Assembly: GCA_947628885.1 (NCBI GenBank)
Contig: CANRBO010000081.1
Location: 1 to 5,143, forward strand
Length of the DNA stretch: 5,143 nucleotides
Origin: an uncultured Clostridia bacterium
GTDB taxonomy: Bacteria; Bacillota; Clostridia; TANB77; CAG-508
Reading direction: 5' to 3'
Of this stretch, positions 1 to 5,116 are shown piece after piece. The translations under genes and the position numbers were made by a program. How positions within the stretch are numbered: position 1 is the first letter of the stretch; each line of letters starts with the position of its first letter. Below the pieces are notes generated by a model, which did not search any database, was not told the DNA's origin, and saw only the letters and a program-made list of their open reading frames with translations.

Positions 1-124
1 TACCTGCTGTTGTAAACAATACAGACGGATCATTTTCAGGAATTAATGGTGCACTTGGTATTATTTTATGATTATGATTTTTAAAAAAGTTTAAATATTT
101 ATTTCTTATTTCTATTGCTTTCAT
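1..124 (-). CDS. alaS: Alanyl-tRNA synthetase, N-terminal fragment (cut by window edge)
   Basis: Reading the minus strand from the ATG at 124 gives 41 codons open to the window edge. The product begins MKAIEIRNKYLNFF and continues through IIPSAPLIPENDPSVLFTTAG. This matches the start of the class II alanyl-tRNA synthetase catalytic domain: the EIR...FLxFF helix, then the (L/I)xPxNDPxLLFTxAGM strand that builds the adenylation site. The enzyme charges tRNA-Ala in the cytoplasm. The start is supported by an AGGGAG ribosome binding site at 136-141, 11 bases upstream, and by the family's usual start a few residues before EIR. Only about 5% of a typical AlaRS is visible, so editing and C-terminal domains cannot be assessed. 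The NDPSVLFTTAG form differs from the NDPTLLFTNAG of E. coli and, as I recall, from the NDKSLLLINAG of common clostridial AlaRS. No T-box is seen in the leader. Confidence 0.9.
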   Translation of the reverse strand, partial: MKAIEIRNKYLNFFKNHNHKIIPSAPLIPENDPSVLFTTAG

Positions 125-156
125 TTGAAAATTTGCTCCCTTTCTTATTCTGTAAC

Positions 157-195
157 CTAAAGTTTTATTCAAGTTGATATAATTGATAACTTTAG
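157..195. repeat. 8-base inverted repeat at the alaS transcription start
   Basis: CTAAAGTT (157-164) and its perfect complement AACTTTAG (188-195) are separated by 23 bases. The right arm overlaps the predicted alaS start of transcription (about 190-192). The pair would therefore only partly be in the RNA, which fits a protein-binding operator better than an RNA hairpin, if it is functional. Eight-base AT-rich arms can arise by chance at this spacing. Confidence 0.3.
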
Positions 196-197
196 AA

Positions 198-227
198 ATT
201 ATAACATATATTTCATATTTATGTAAA
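198..227 (-). promoter_or_regulatory. Probable sigma-A promoter of alaS
   Basis: On the minus strand a TTTACA -35 box (222-227) is followed after 18 bases by a perfect TATAAT -10 box (198-203). TGT directly before the -10 box makes it an extended -10 element. Transcription would start near 190-192, leaving a leader of about 67 bases before the alaS ATG. That is too short for a canonical T-box riboswitch, and no T-box core (TGGNACCGCG type) is present. AT-rich DNA produces chance boxes, but the perfect -10, the TGn extension and the position all favour this one. Confidence 0.6.
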
Positions 228-260
228 TATTTCACATAAATTTATTAAGTTTTATTTTTA

Positions 261-306
261 CAAAATTGCATTTACTTTACAAAGTTGCGTTCAACTTTTC
301 ACCTAA
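261..306. repeat. Degenerate intergenic repeat related to the 41-base tandem array
   Basis: Two degenerate units lie in the trhA-alaS gap on the plus strand: AATTGCATTTACTTTACAA (264-282) and AGTTGCGTTCAACTTTTCA (283-301). Both contain the TTGCRTT-(T/C)A core followed by a CTTT tract that defines the 41-base repeat downstream of eno (2682-2800). The flanking TTTACAAAATTGCATTT at 257-273 also resembles TTTACAAAATTACATTT at 2793-2809. No protein is encoded. In both loci the repeats lie 3' of a minus-strand gene. The remainder of 125-363 holds the alaS promoter and a 10-base palindrome, GCATTAATGC, at 323-332. Confidence 0.55.
281..298 (-). repeat. Perfect 7-base hairpin downstream of trhA, weak terminator candidate
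   Basis: AAAGTTG (281-287) and CAACTTT (292-298) form a perfect 7-base-pair stem with a 4-base loop, about 65 bases beyond the trhA stop codon. In the transcribed minus strand it reads AAAGTTG-AACG-CAACTTT. The stem is AT-rich and is followed by GTAAAGTAAATG rather than a run of U. It is therefore a poor intrinsic terminator, although it is the only compact hairpin I see between trhA and the alaS promoter. It is built from the intergenic repeat units in which it sits. Confidence 0.35.
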
Positions 307-363
307 CGTTCAGTTTTATTTTGCATTAATGCTATTTTGCTATAATTTTCAATATGTGTCATT

Positions 364-1038
364 TCATACTACATATAGGACTATTGCTATCATTTGCAAT
401 AATGTCGCCACTACTACGCATAAGTGGAACATTGAGTGCATATATTTTTTCGTTCTACCTATTCCATATAATATAGTGCCTGCGGTGTACACAATTCCGC
501 CTGCTAGAATTAGCATTGCACCAGCAAAACCAATTGCTTCTATTAATAAATCCATTTTAAATATTATAAGCCAGCCCATTACGAGATAACATATCATTGA
601 AAATACTTTAAATTGCTTTAAATCTATTGCAGTTAATACTATTCCCAATATTGCTAAAAACCACACTATTGCGAACATTATCCAGCTGGCGACTGGATCA
701 ATTTTTCTTATTGAACTTAATAAAATTGGTGTGTAAGTTCCTGCAATTAGCACATATATTGTGCAATGGTCCATTACTTGCATTACTTTTTTTGCTTTTC
801 TAGTTGGCTTTAATCCATGATAAATGCTTGACATTGTATATAAGAATATCATTGATATTCCATATATTATGCTTCCAACTATTCCATATACATTTCTATG
901 AATTATGGATATTACCATGCAAATAATCATACCAATTATTCCAAAAGAGCCACCTACAATATGTGTTACCATATTAAATATTTCTTCTCCTTTGGTGTAT
1001 GTCGGTAATATTCTATCTTTTAACTTTGTTCTTGGCAT
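364..1038 (-). CDS. trhA: TrhA / hemolysin III family (PAQR) membrane protein
   Basis: A 224-residue integral membrane protein, the usual length for bacterial hemolysin-III/TrhA proteins of the PAQR superfamily. Family signatures appear in order: E18...N22-x2-TH near the first membrane helix, SSIYHG (70-75), MDHCTIYVLIAGTYTP (89-104) and HSMFHL (201-206). The PAQR metal-site residues are present: S70, H74, D90, H201 and H205, which in the family coordinate zinc inside the helix bundle. Hydrophobic stretches fit seven helices at roughly 20-46, 52-70, 86-108, 117-138, 144-160, 164-192 and 203-223. The substrate is unknown; E. coli TrhA is linked to membrane lipid homeostasis, and the 'hemolysin' label is historical. 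The ATG has an AGGAG site (1045-1049) 6 bases upstream and overlaps the end of mtaB by 19 bases, indicating co-transcription and probable translational coupling. Confidence 0.93.
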   Translation of the reverse strand: MPRTKLKDRILPTYTKGEEIFNMVTHIVGGSFGIIGMIICMVISIIHRNVYGIVGSIIYGISMIFLYTMSSIYHGLKPTRKAKKVMQVMDHCTIYVLIAGTYTPILLSSIRKIDPVASWIMFAIVWFLAILGIVLTAIDLKQFKVFSMICYLVMGWLIIFKMDLLIEAIGFAGAMLILAGGIVYTAGTILYGIGRTKKYMHSMFHLCVVVATLLQMIAIVLYVV

Positions 1039-2537
1039 TTTTCTCTCCTATAATAACCTACTAAATCTAAACCGTCTAAACCAGTTATCTTTACTTTTAC
1101 AATTTGATTGTCTAATTTTTCTTCATCATTTTTTTCTAAATTATCTTCATTAGATTCATTTAAATTTTTTTTATCAAATTTATTAATATTGCTTTCAACA
1201 CTATCTGTGCTCAATTTATCTTTTTCTTGCTCTTCTTCCTTAAATTTTACTAATATATAATTTGAACAACGACCTTTATAATAGCCGTTTTTGTCTTGTT
1301 CTTCATACAGAACATCTACATATTTTCCAATATATTTTTTATTAAATTCAATTTGATTTTTATTTGATAATTCTATGAGCTTTTGACTTCGCAATTCTTT
1401 TATGCTACCGTCAACTTGATTTTCCATTTTCTCTGCAACTGTTCCTTTTTTAGGCGAATATTTGAATACATGCATTTTATAAAATTCTATCTTTTTTAAG
1501 AAATTATATGTTTCTTCAAATTCTTCGTCCGTTTCGTCTGGAAAACCTACTATAATATCTGTTGTTAAGACTAAGTCTTCAAAATGCTGTCTAAGTAGTT
1601 TGCAAGATTTTTCAAATTCTTCTGTGGTGTATCTTCTATTCATCCTTTTCAAAGTTTCATCAGATCCACTTTGTAGTGAAAGATGAAAATGATTACAGAT
1701 TTTTTCTAATTTTGATAATCTTTCTACAAACTCTTCTGTGATTAATTTTGGCTCTATTGAGCCTAATCTAATTCTTTCTATTTCTTGTATTTTGTTGATT
1801 TGCTCTAAAAGTTCAATTAATCTAAATCCGCCTGAACTTAAGTCTTCTTTTGCATTATATTCTTCATAATTATTGTCATATCCATATTCTTTTCTGTAGA
1901 TTTCTACTCTTTCTTTTTCAAAATCTTTTCCATAAGATGCTATGTGTATGCCAGTTAGCACTACTTCCTTTATTCCATTTTTCGCAATTGCTTTTATCTC
2001 TTTAATGATATTTTCTGGATTTCTACTTCTCACTCTTCCGCGCGCATAAGGAATTATGCAATATGTACAAAATCTATCACATCCGTCTTGGATTTTTATT
2101 ACTGCTCTACTTTGCTCAGTATATGTGGTTATGCCATTTTCTTCATAATTAGTTTGTTTCATTATATCTGAAATTCTAATTTCAAGATTTGTCTTTTGTT
2201 TTAAATAATCTTCTAATATTTCAACAATACTATTTTTTTCAGTTACTCCAACTATTAAATCAACTTCTTTTATTTTTGCGATTTCTTCTTTTGCCACTTG
2301 AGCATAACAACCGGAAGCAACGATTATTGCGTCCGGGTTTAATTCTTTTGCCCTTCTGAGCATTTGTCTTGATTTTCTCTCAGCTATGTTTGTTACACTA
2401 CAAGTGTTAACTATATATATATCAGCCTTTTCGTCCTTCGAAACAATTTCGTAGCCTTTATTTATAAAACTTTGTTCCATTGAATTAGTTTCATACTGGT
2501 TAGTTTTACAACCTAGGCTTATAAAGTGAACTTTCAT
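1020..2537 (-). CDS. mtaB: tRNA ms2t6A37 methylthiotransferase MtaB
   Basis: A radical SAM enzyme that adds a methylthio group to t6A at position 37 of ANN-decoding tRNAs, giving ms2t6A. The N-terminal UPF0004 domain (about 2-115) has the three auxiliary-cluster cysteines C10 (SLGCKTNQ), C46 (NTCSVTN) and C77 (ASGCYAQ). The radical SAM domain carries CDRFCTYC, with C153, C157 and C160 binding the catalytic 4Fe-4S cluster. Later motifs are VVLTGIHIASYGKD (192-205), HLSLQSGSD (285-293) and DIIVGFPDET (327-336). A C-terminal TRAM domain starts near 400. GIHI and SLGCKTNQ favour MtaB over MiaB or RimO. The 505 residues exceed the usual 430-450 because of two insertions, at about 207-237 and about 434-477. 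The ATG at 2537 is preferred over a GTG at 2573: the extra 12 residues have no ribosome binding site and precede the conserved KVxFxSLGCKxNQ start. Confidence 0.95.
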   Translation of the reverse strand: MKVHFISLGCKTNQYETNSMEQSFINKGYEIVSKDEKADIYIVNTCSVTNIAERKSRQMLRRAKELNPDAIIVASGCYAQVAKEEIAKIKEVDLIVGVTEKNSIVEILEDYLKQKTNLEIRISDIMKQTNYEENGITTYTEQSRAVIKIQDGCDRFCTYCIIPYARGRVRSRNPENIIKEIKAIAKNGIKEVVLTGIHIASYGKDFEKERVEIYRKEYGYDNNYEEYNAKEDLSSGGFRLIELLEQINKIQEIERIRLGSIEPKLITEEFVERLSKLEKICNHFHLSLQSGSDETLKRMNRRYTTEEFEKSCKLLRQHFEDLVLTTDIIVGFPDETDEEFEETYNFLKKIEFYKMHVFKYSPKKGTVAEKMENQVDGSIKELRSQKLIELSNKNQIEFNKKYIGKYVDVLYEEQDKNGYYKGRCSNYILVKFKEEEQEKDKLSTDSVESNINKFDKKNLNESNEDNLEKNDEEKLDNQIVKVKITGLDGLDLVGYYRREKCQEQS

Positions 2538-2547
2538 TTTGGCTTTT

Positions 2548-2553
2548 TCCTTT
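2548..2553 (-). promoter_or_regulatory. Ribosome binding site that sets the mtaB start
   Basis: AAAGGA on the minus strand lies 10 bases upstream of the ATG at 2537. It selects this start over the in-frame GTG at 2573, which has no purine-rich site at suitable spacing. Confidence 0.75.
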
Positions 2554-2639
2554 CCAGCTTTGTTCGAAGGCACAAAAGTTATGAAAATTTATTATTTCTA
2601 ACTATTTTTCCTTGAAAATCGCTTAATTTCATAATTTAT

Positions 2640-2668
2640 ATTATACTATGAATACAGCTTTTTTTCAA
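2640..2668 (-). promoter_or_regulatory. Strong sigma-A promoter of mtaB-trhA
   Basis: On the minus strand TTGAAA (2663-2668) and TATAAT (2640-2645) are separated by the ideal 17 bases. The -35 box matches TTGACA at five of six positions and the -10 box is perfect. Transcription would start near 2633-2634, leaving about 96 bases of leader before the mtaB ATG. As trhA overlaps mtaB and has no promoter of its own that I can see, this promoter probably serves both genes. Confidence 0.75.
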
Positions 2669-2681
2669 GGTTTCTTTTTAG

Positions 2682-2800
2682 AATTGCACTTACTTTTTCG
2701 CTTGACCTACTTACAATTAACCAATTGCGTTTACTTTTTCATTTGACCTACTTACAATTAACCAATTGCATTTACTCTTTCATTTGACCTTATTTACAAA
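2682..2800. repeat. 41-base tandem repeat, nearly three copies, downstream of eno
   Basis: Unit 1 (2682-2722) and unit 2 (2723-2763) are each 41 bases and agree at about 37 positions. Both start AATTGC and end CTTACAATTAACC. Unit 3 (2764-2800) matches unit 2 over its first 27 bases with two changes, then diverges. A further degraded copy may run to about 2828 (ATTACATTTTTTAC...). The unit junctions CAATTAACCAATTG can form a short 5-base-pair stem with a 4-base loop. The array fills most of the eno-mtaB gap between the eno stop and the mtaB promoter. It has no T-tract to make a standard terminator, and it encodes nothing convincing. The rest of this gap holds the mtaB promoter and leader plus a 13-base palindrome, ATACAAATTGTAT, at 2820-2832. 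Confidence 0.9.
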
Positions 2801-2843
2801 ATTACATTTTTTACTTTATATACAAATTGTATCTAATTTTAAT

Positions 2844-4106
2844 TTATTGTATTTCTCTTTCTATTTGTAATATTCTATTATATTTTGCTACTCTTTCACT
2901 TCTACATGGTGCACCCATTTTCACTTGTCCAGCATTTACAGCGACAGCAAGGTCAGCAATAAATGTGTCTTCCGTCTCTCCTGATCTGTGTGAAATTATG
3001 GTTTTATATCCATTTTTCCTTGCTAATTTTATGGTTTCTAAAGTTTCAGTCAAAGTTCCTATTTGATTTGGTTTTATCAATATCGCATTTGCTACTCTGC
3101 TTTTTATTCCTTTATCAAGCCTTTTTCTATTTGTAACAAATAAATCATCTCCAACTAAATCAATTTCCTTTCCAATTTTATTAGTTAATTCTTTCCACTC
3201 CTTCCAATCTTCCTCTCCTAAACCGTCTTCGACAGACATAATTGGATATTTTTCTGTTAGACTTACGATGTAATCTATCATATCATTTTTAGTTTTATAT
3301 TCTTTGGTTTTCCAAAAATAATATCCTTCTTTTTCTATTTTTTTAGCAGCATCTCTCATTTCCGAACTTGCTATATCTAAAGCAATTTTTACATCTTTAT
3401 CTTTTTTGTAACCAGCCATTTCCACTGCATCAAGAATCAACTCAATAGCATCTTCATCACTTTCTAAGTTAGGTGCAAATCCACCTTCATCTCCCACGGC
3501 AGTAGACAAATCTTTTTGTTTTAATATCTCCTTTAACACTTGATAAATTTCTGTCCCCATTTGCATACACTCTCTAAAATTGCTTGCTCCCACAGGCACT
3601 ATCATGAATTCTTGAATATTCAAATTATTTCCTGAGTGCTTTCCACCATTTAAAATATTAAACATTGGTAATGGAATTGTATTTCCTGATATTCCACCAA
3701 TATACTTATAAAGTGGGATTTTTAAGCTGTTTGCAGAAGCCCTTGCAACTGCAAGTGATACTCCCAAAATAGCATTTGCTCCTAATTTTGATTTGTTATC
3801 TGTTCCGTCCAATTTAATCATTTTTTCATCAATTTTTATTTGATTATAAGCATCTTCCCCGATTAAACCTTTTGATATTTTTTTATTTACATTGTCAACC
3901 GCTCTTGATACTCCATATCCATTATATTCTTGAAAATCGGCATCTCTTAGTTCTACCGCTTCAAACGTACCAGTTGAAGCACCTGACGGTACCATACTTG
4001 TTCCCTGACTCTCATCTTCTAAAGTAACCGTGACTTCAACAGTCGGATTTCCACGCGAATCGAAAACCTGACTTCCTTCTATCCTTTTTATTGGCATTTC
4101 TTTCAT
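2844..4106 (-). CDS. eno: Enolase (2-phosphoglycerate hydratase)
   Basis: Converts 2-phosphoglycerate to phosphoenolpyruvate in lower glycolysis, normally as a cytoplasmic Mg-dependent dimer or octamer. Family motifs are intact: FDSRGNPTVEV (15-25), catalytic loop PSGASTG (40-46), NGGKHSGNN (153-161), QEFM with E166, GDEGGFAP with the acid/base partner E207 (205-212), ALDIASSE with D244, SVEDG with E293, GDDLFVTN with D320, LIKPNQIGT with the general base K345, SHRSGETEDT with H373 (372-381), and K396. D244, E293 and D320 are the expected magnesium ligands. At 420 residues it is slightly short of the bacterial 425-435, but the C-terminal YNRILQIE is present, so it looks complete. The ATG at 4106 has an AAAGGA site (4116-4121) 9 bases upstream. 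Position 159 has Gly in place of the usual bacterial Asp of HADNN. eno stands apart from other glycolytic genes here. Confidence 0.97.
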   Translation of the reverse strand: MKEMPIKRIEGSQVFDSRGNPTVEVTVTLEDESQGTSMVPSGASTGTFEAVELRDADFQEYNGYGVSRAVDNVNKKISKGLIGEDAYNQIKIDEKMIKLDGTDNKSKLGANAILGVSLAVARASANSLKIPLYKYIGGISGNTIPLPMFNILNGGKHSGNNLNIQEFMIVPVGASNFRECMQMGTEIYQVLKEILKQKDLSTAVGDEGGFAPNLESDEDAIELILDAVEMAGYKKDKDVKIALDIASSEMRDAAKKIEKEGYYFWKTKEYKTKNDMIDYIVSLTEKYPIMSVEDGLGEEDWKEWKELTNKIGKEIDLVGDDLFVTNRKRLDKGIKSRVANAILIKPNQIGTLTETLETIKLARKNGYKTIISHRSGETEDTFIADLAVAVNAGQVKMGAPCRSERVAKYNRILQIEREIQ

Positions 4107-4129
4107 ACAAAATCTTCCTTTCTCTTTTA

Positions 4130-4156
4130 TAGCCTTATTAACTAATATTTAGGCTA
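4130..4156 (-). promoter_or_regulatory. Imperfect palindrome / hairpin in the eno leader
   Basis: TAGCCT (4130-4135) and AGGCTA (4151-4156) are perfect complements. Inside them TATTA (4136-4140) and TAATA (4143-4147) pair again around AC. In the eno transcript this gives a 6-base-pair G+C-containing stem, an AAA bulge and an inner AT stem with a small loop. It ends about 9 bases upstream of the AAAGGA ribosome binding site and is not followed by a U-tract. It is thus more likely a 5' stabilising or regulatory hairpin, or a repressor operator, than a terminator. I recognise no known riboswitch or operator. Confidence 0.45.
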
Positions 4157-4182
4157 ATGTTTTATAGAAATTATTGCCAATT

Positions 4183-4211
4183 ATTATAAGTTTATACAAA
4201 GTTGTTTACCA
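4183..4211 (-). promoter_or_regulatory. Possible sigma-A promoter of eno
   Basis: A perfect TATAAT (4183-4188) on the minus strand has TGGTAA (4206-4211) 17 bases upstream, matching TTGACA at only three of six positions. Transcription would start near 4176, placing the 4130-4156 palindrome in the 5' leader. The -35 box sits at the edge of the repeated segment described at 4211-4313. Confidence 0.45.
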
Positions 4212-4335
4212 TTTTTAATCTTATTACTTCCTGAGGCACAAATCTAATTGGAAAAGAATTTTTTAACCTTAATATCATCCCTTCCTAAGACAAAATCTAG
4301 TTAGAAAAGAATTGAAATTATTTTTCAACTTTGTA
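4195..4335. repeat. 10-base inverted repeat bracketing the duplicated segment
   Basis: TACAAAGTTG (4195-4204) and its perfect complement CAACTTTGTA (4326-4335) enclose the 53-base duplication, giving a 141-base block. The right arm coincides with the last codons and stop of ylmH (GTA CAA AGT TGA on the minus strand). The same 10-mer occurs again at 278-287 in the trhA-alaS gap. I see no target-site duplication at the outer edges, so a MITE-like origin is only a suggestion. Confidence 0.45.
4211..4313. repeat. Diverged 53-base tandem duplication in the ylmH-eno gap
   Basis: Two copies lie side by side: about 4211-4260 and 4261-4313. Their best-kept cores, 4228-4260 and 4282-4313, agree at about 27 of 33 aligned positions with one gap. 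Both read TTCCT-(G/A)AG...ATCTA...GAAAAGAATT on the plus strand, and the last GAAAAGAATT is identical in both. The outer halves are less alike. This family is distinct from the 41-base array downstream of eno. No clear terminator for ylmH is seen in the gap. Confidence 0.75.
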
Positions 4336-5116
4336 CTTCTAAATTAATTCTATTACTTTTAGTTGTTCCTAGCACCTTAGAAATAGTGAATCTTCCTTTT
4401 CCCCTAATCGTAATTATTGTGCCTTCTTCTATTAATCGTGTCTTTCTTAATTCTTGCTTAAAATTTACAAATACTCTTTCTTGCTCTATGTAATTGTTTG
4501 CATCACTCCTTGACACTCTTGCCAGTTCTCCAACTATTGCATCTAATCTCATTGAAGGCACATTAATTTTTAAAATTTTTTTTTCTTTTTCGACAACATT
4601 TATATTACCAATATCCACTTTTTCAATTTGCGATTTTTTAAATCGTGTTAAATCACTTAAGTTATTTAATAGAAATTTCTCAATATCAGTTGATATAACA
4701 ATATCTGCTCCATTATCTCTGACTAATATATCTCCTAATTTTTCTCGCTTTACTCCAAGCTTCATTATTGCTCCTAAATAGTTTCTATGCTCATAGGTTT
4801 TCCATAATTCTTTTGGTAAATTGATCCTTATTACAGACATAATTTGACTATATATTTTGGTAGTTTCCATATATGTATTAGGAAACAATACAAGCATTGT
4901 CCTTTCTGCTTGTTCATATCCACCAAAAAATTTATAGTTTTCTACTTTTCTTTTTTCTACAATATCTTGCAATAAGTTTTTTTGAGCTAAGTCTAAAAAT
5001 TCTGAGTTTTCTACACGATTTCTACTTTCTACCAACTTAATTTTATCTAAAATTTTTGCTACAAGAAGCTTGTCCTCATCTTTCTGTAACTTGGTTAGTT
5101 CCATTACTTTGTCCAT
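4325..5116 (-). CDS. ylmH: YlmH-family S4-domain RNA-binding protein
   Basis: A 263-residue cytoplasmic RNA-binding protein of the YlmH family, close to the usual length of about 255-260. The N-terminal part has FLDLAQKNLL (40-49) and FFGGYEQAER (63-72), typical of YlmH. A middle module has HRNYLGAIMKLGVKREKLGDI (110-130), the family's RDxLGALLxLGIxRExxGDI-like segment. The C-terminal S4 domain (about 188-248) runs through SMRLDAIVGELARVSRSDAN, VFVN and the GTIITIRGKGRF turn. In B. subtilis the gene lies near divIVA in the cell-division cluster, and YlmH binds the large ribosomal subunit with a role in rescue of stalled ribosomes. Here it lies upstream of eno instead. The ATG has an ideal AAGGAG site (5123-5128) 6 bases upstream; an ATG four codons later lacks one. 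It ends with TGA inside the 4326-4335 repeat arm. Confidence 0.93.
   Translation of the reverse strand: MDKVMELTKLQKDEDKLLVAKILDKIKLVESRNRVENSEFLDLAQKNLLQDIVEKRKVENYKFFGGYEQAERTMLVLFPNTYMETTKIYSQIMSVIRINLPKELWKTYEHRNYLGAIMKLGVKREKLGDILVRDNGADIVISTDIEKFLLNNLSDLTRFKKSQIEKVDIGNINVVEKEKKILKINVPSMRLDAIVGELARVSRSDANNYIEQERVFVNFKQELRKTRLIEEGTIITIRGKGRFTISKVLGTTKSNRINLEVQS

Noticed and set aside
266..589. Plus-strand open frame of 107 codons over the trhA 3' end
   Set aside because: It is the antisense shadow of trhA and runs through the intergenic repeats. It has no recognisable domain or ribosome binding site.
905..1153. Plus-strand open frame of 82 codons across the trhA-mtaB overlap
   Set aside because: It is antisense to two confidently identified genes and its composition is that of a complement strand.
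2538..2573. GTG start giving a 517-residue MtaB
   Set aside because: The 12 added residues precede the conserved KVxFxSLGCKxNQ start and have no ribosome binding site, whereas the ATG at 2537 has AAAGGA 10 bases upstream.
2682..2800. CRISPR array
   Set aside because: The units are directly contiguous with no unique spacers, are AT-rich and diverge from one another. There are no cas genes nearby.
2820..2832. ATACAAATTGTAT palindrome as the eno terminator
   Set aside because: The stem would be about 5 AT-rich base pairs with no following U-tract in the transcribed strand, too weak for an intrinsic terminator.
2827..3066. Plus-strand open frame of 79 codons over the eno 3' end
   Set aside because: It is antisense to conserved enolase motifs and has no similarity I recognise.
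4192..4278. Minus-strand 28-codon frame (MILRLKNSFPIRF...) preceded by AGGAAGGG
   Set aside because: The purine run abuts the ATG too closely for a normal ribosome binding site, and the frame lies within the repeated segment, whose sister copy carries a stop in the matching frame. It is most likely chance; it would be reconsidered if it were conserved in other copies of the repeat.
4325..4327. TGA read as Trp (genetic code 4) extending YlmH
   Set aside because: YlmH is already full length at this TGA, and Trp codons in enolase and TrhA are TGG. No in-frame TGA is needed in any gene.
4494..4781. Plus-strand open frame of 95 codons inside ylmH
   Set aside because: It is the antisense shadow of the conserved S4 domain of YlmH.
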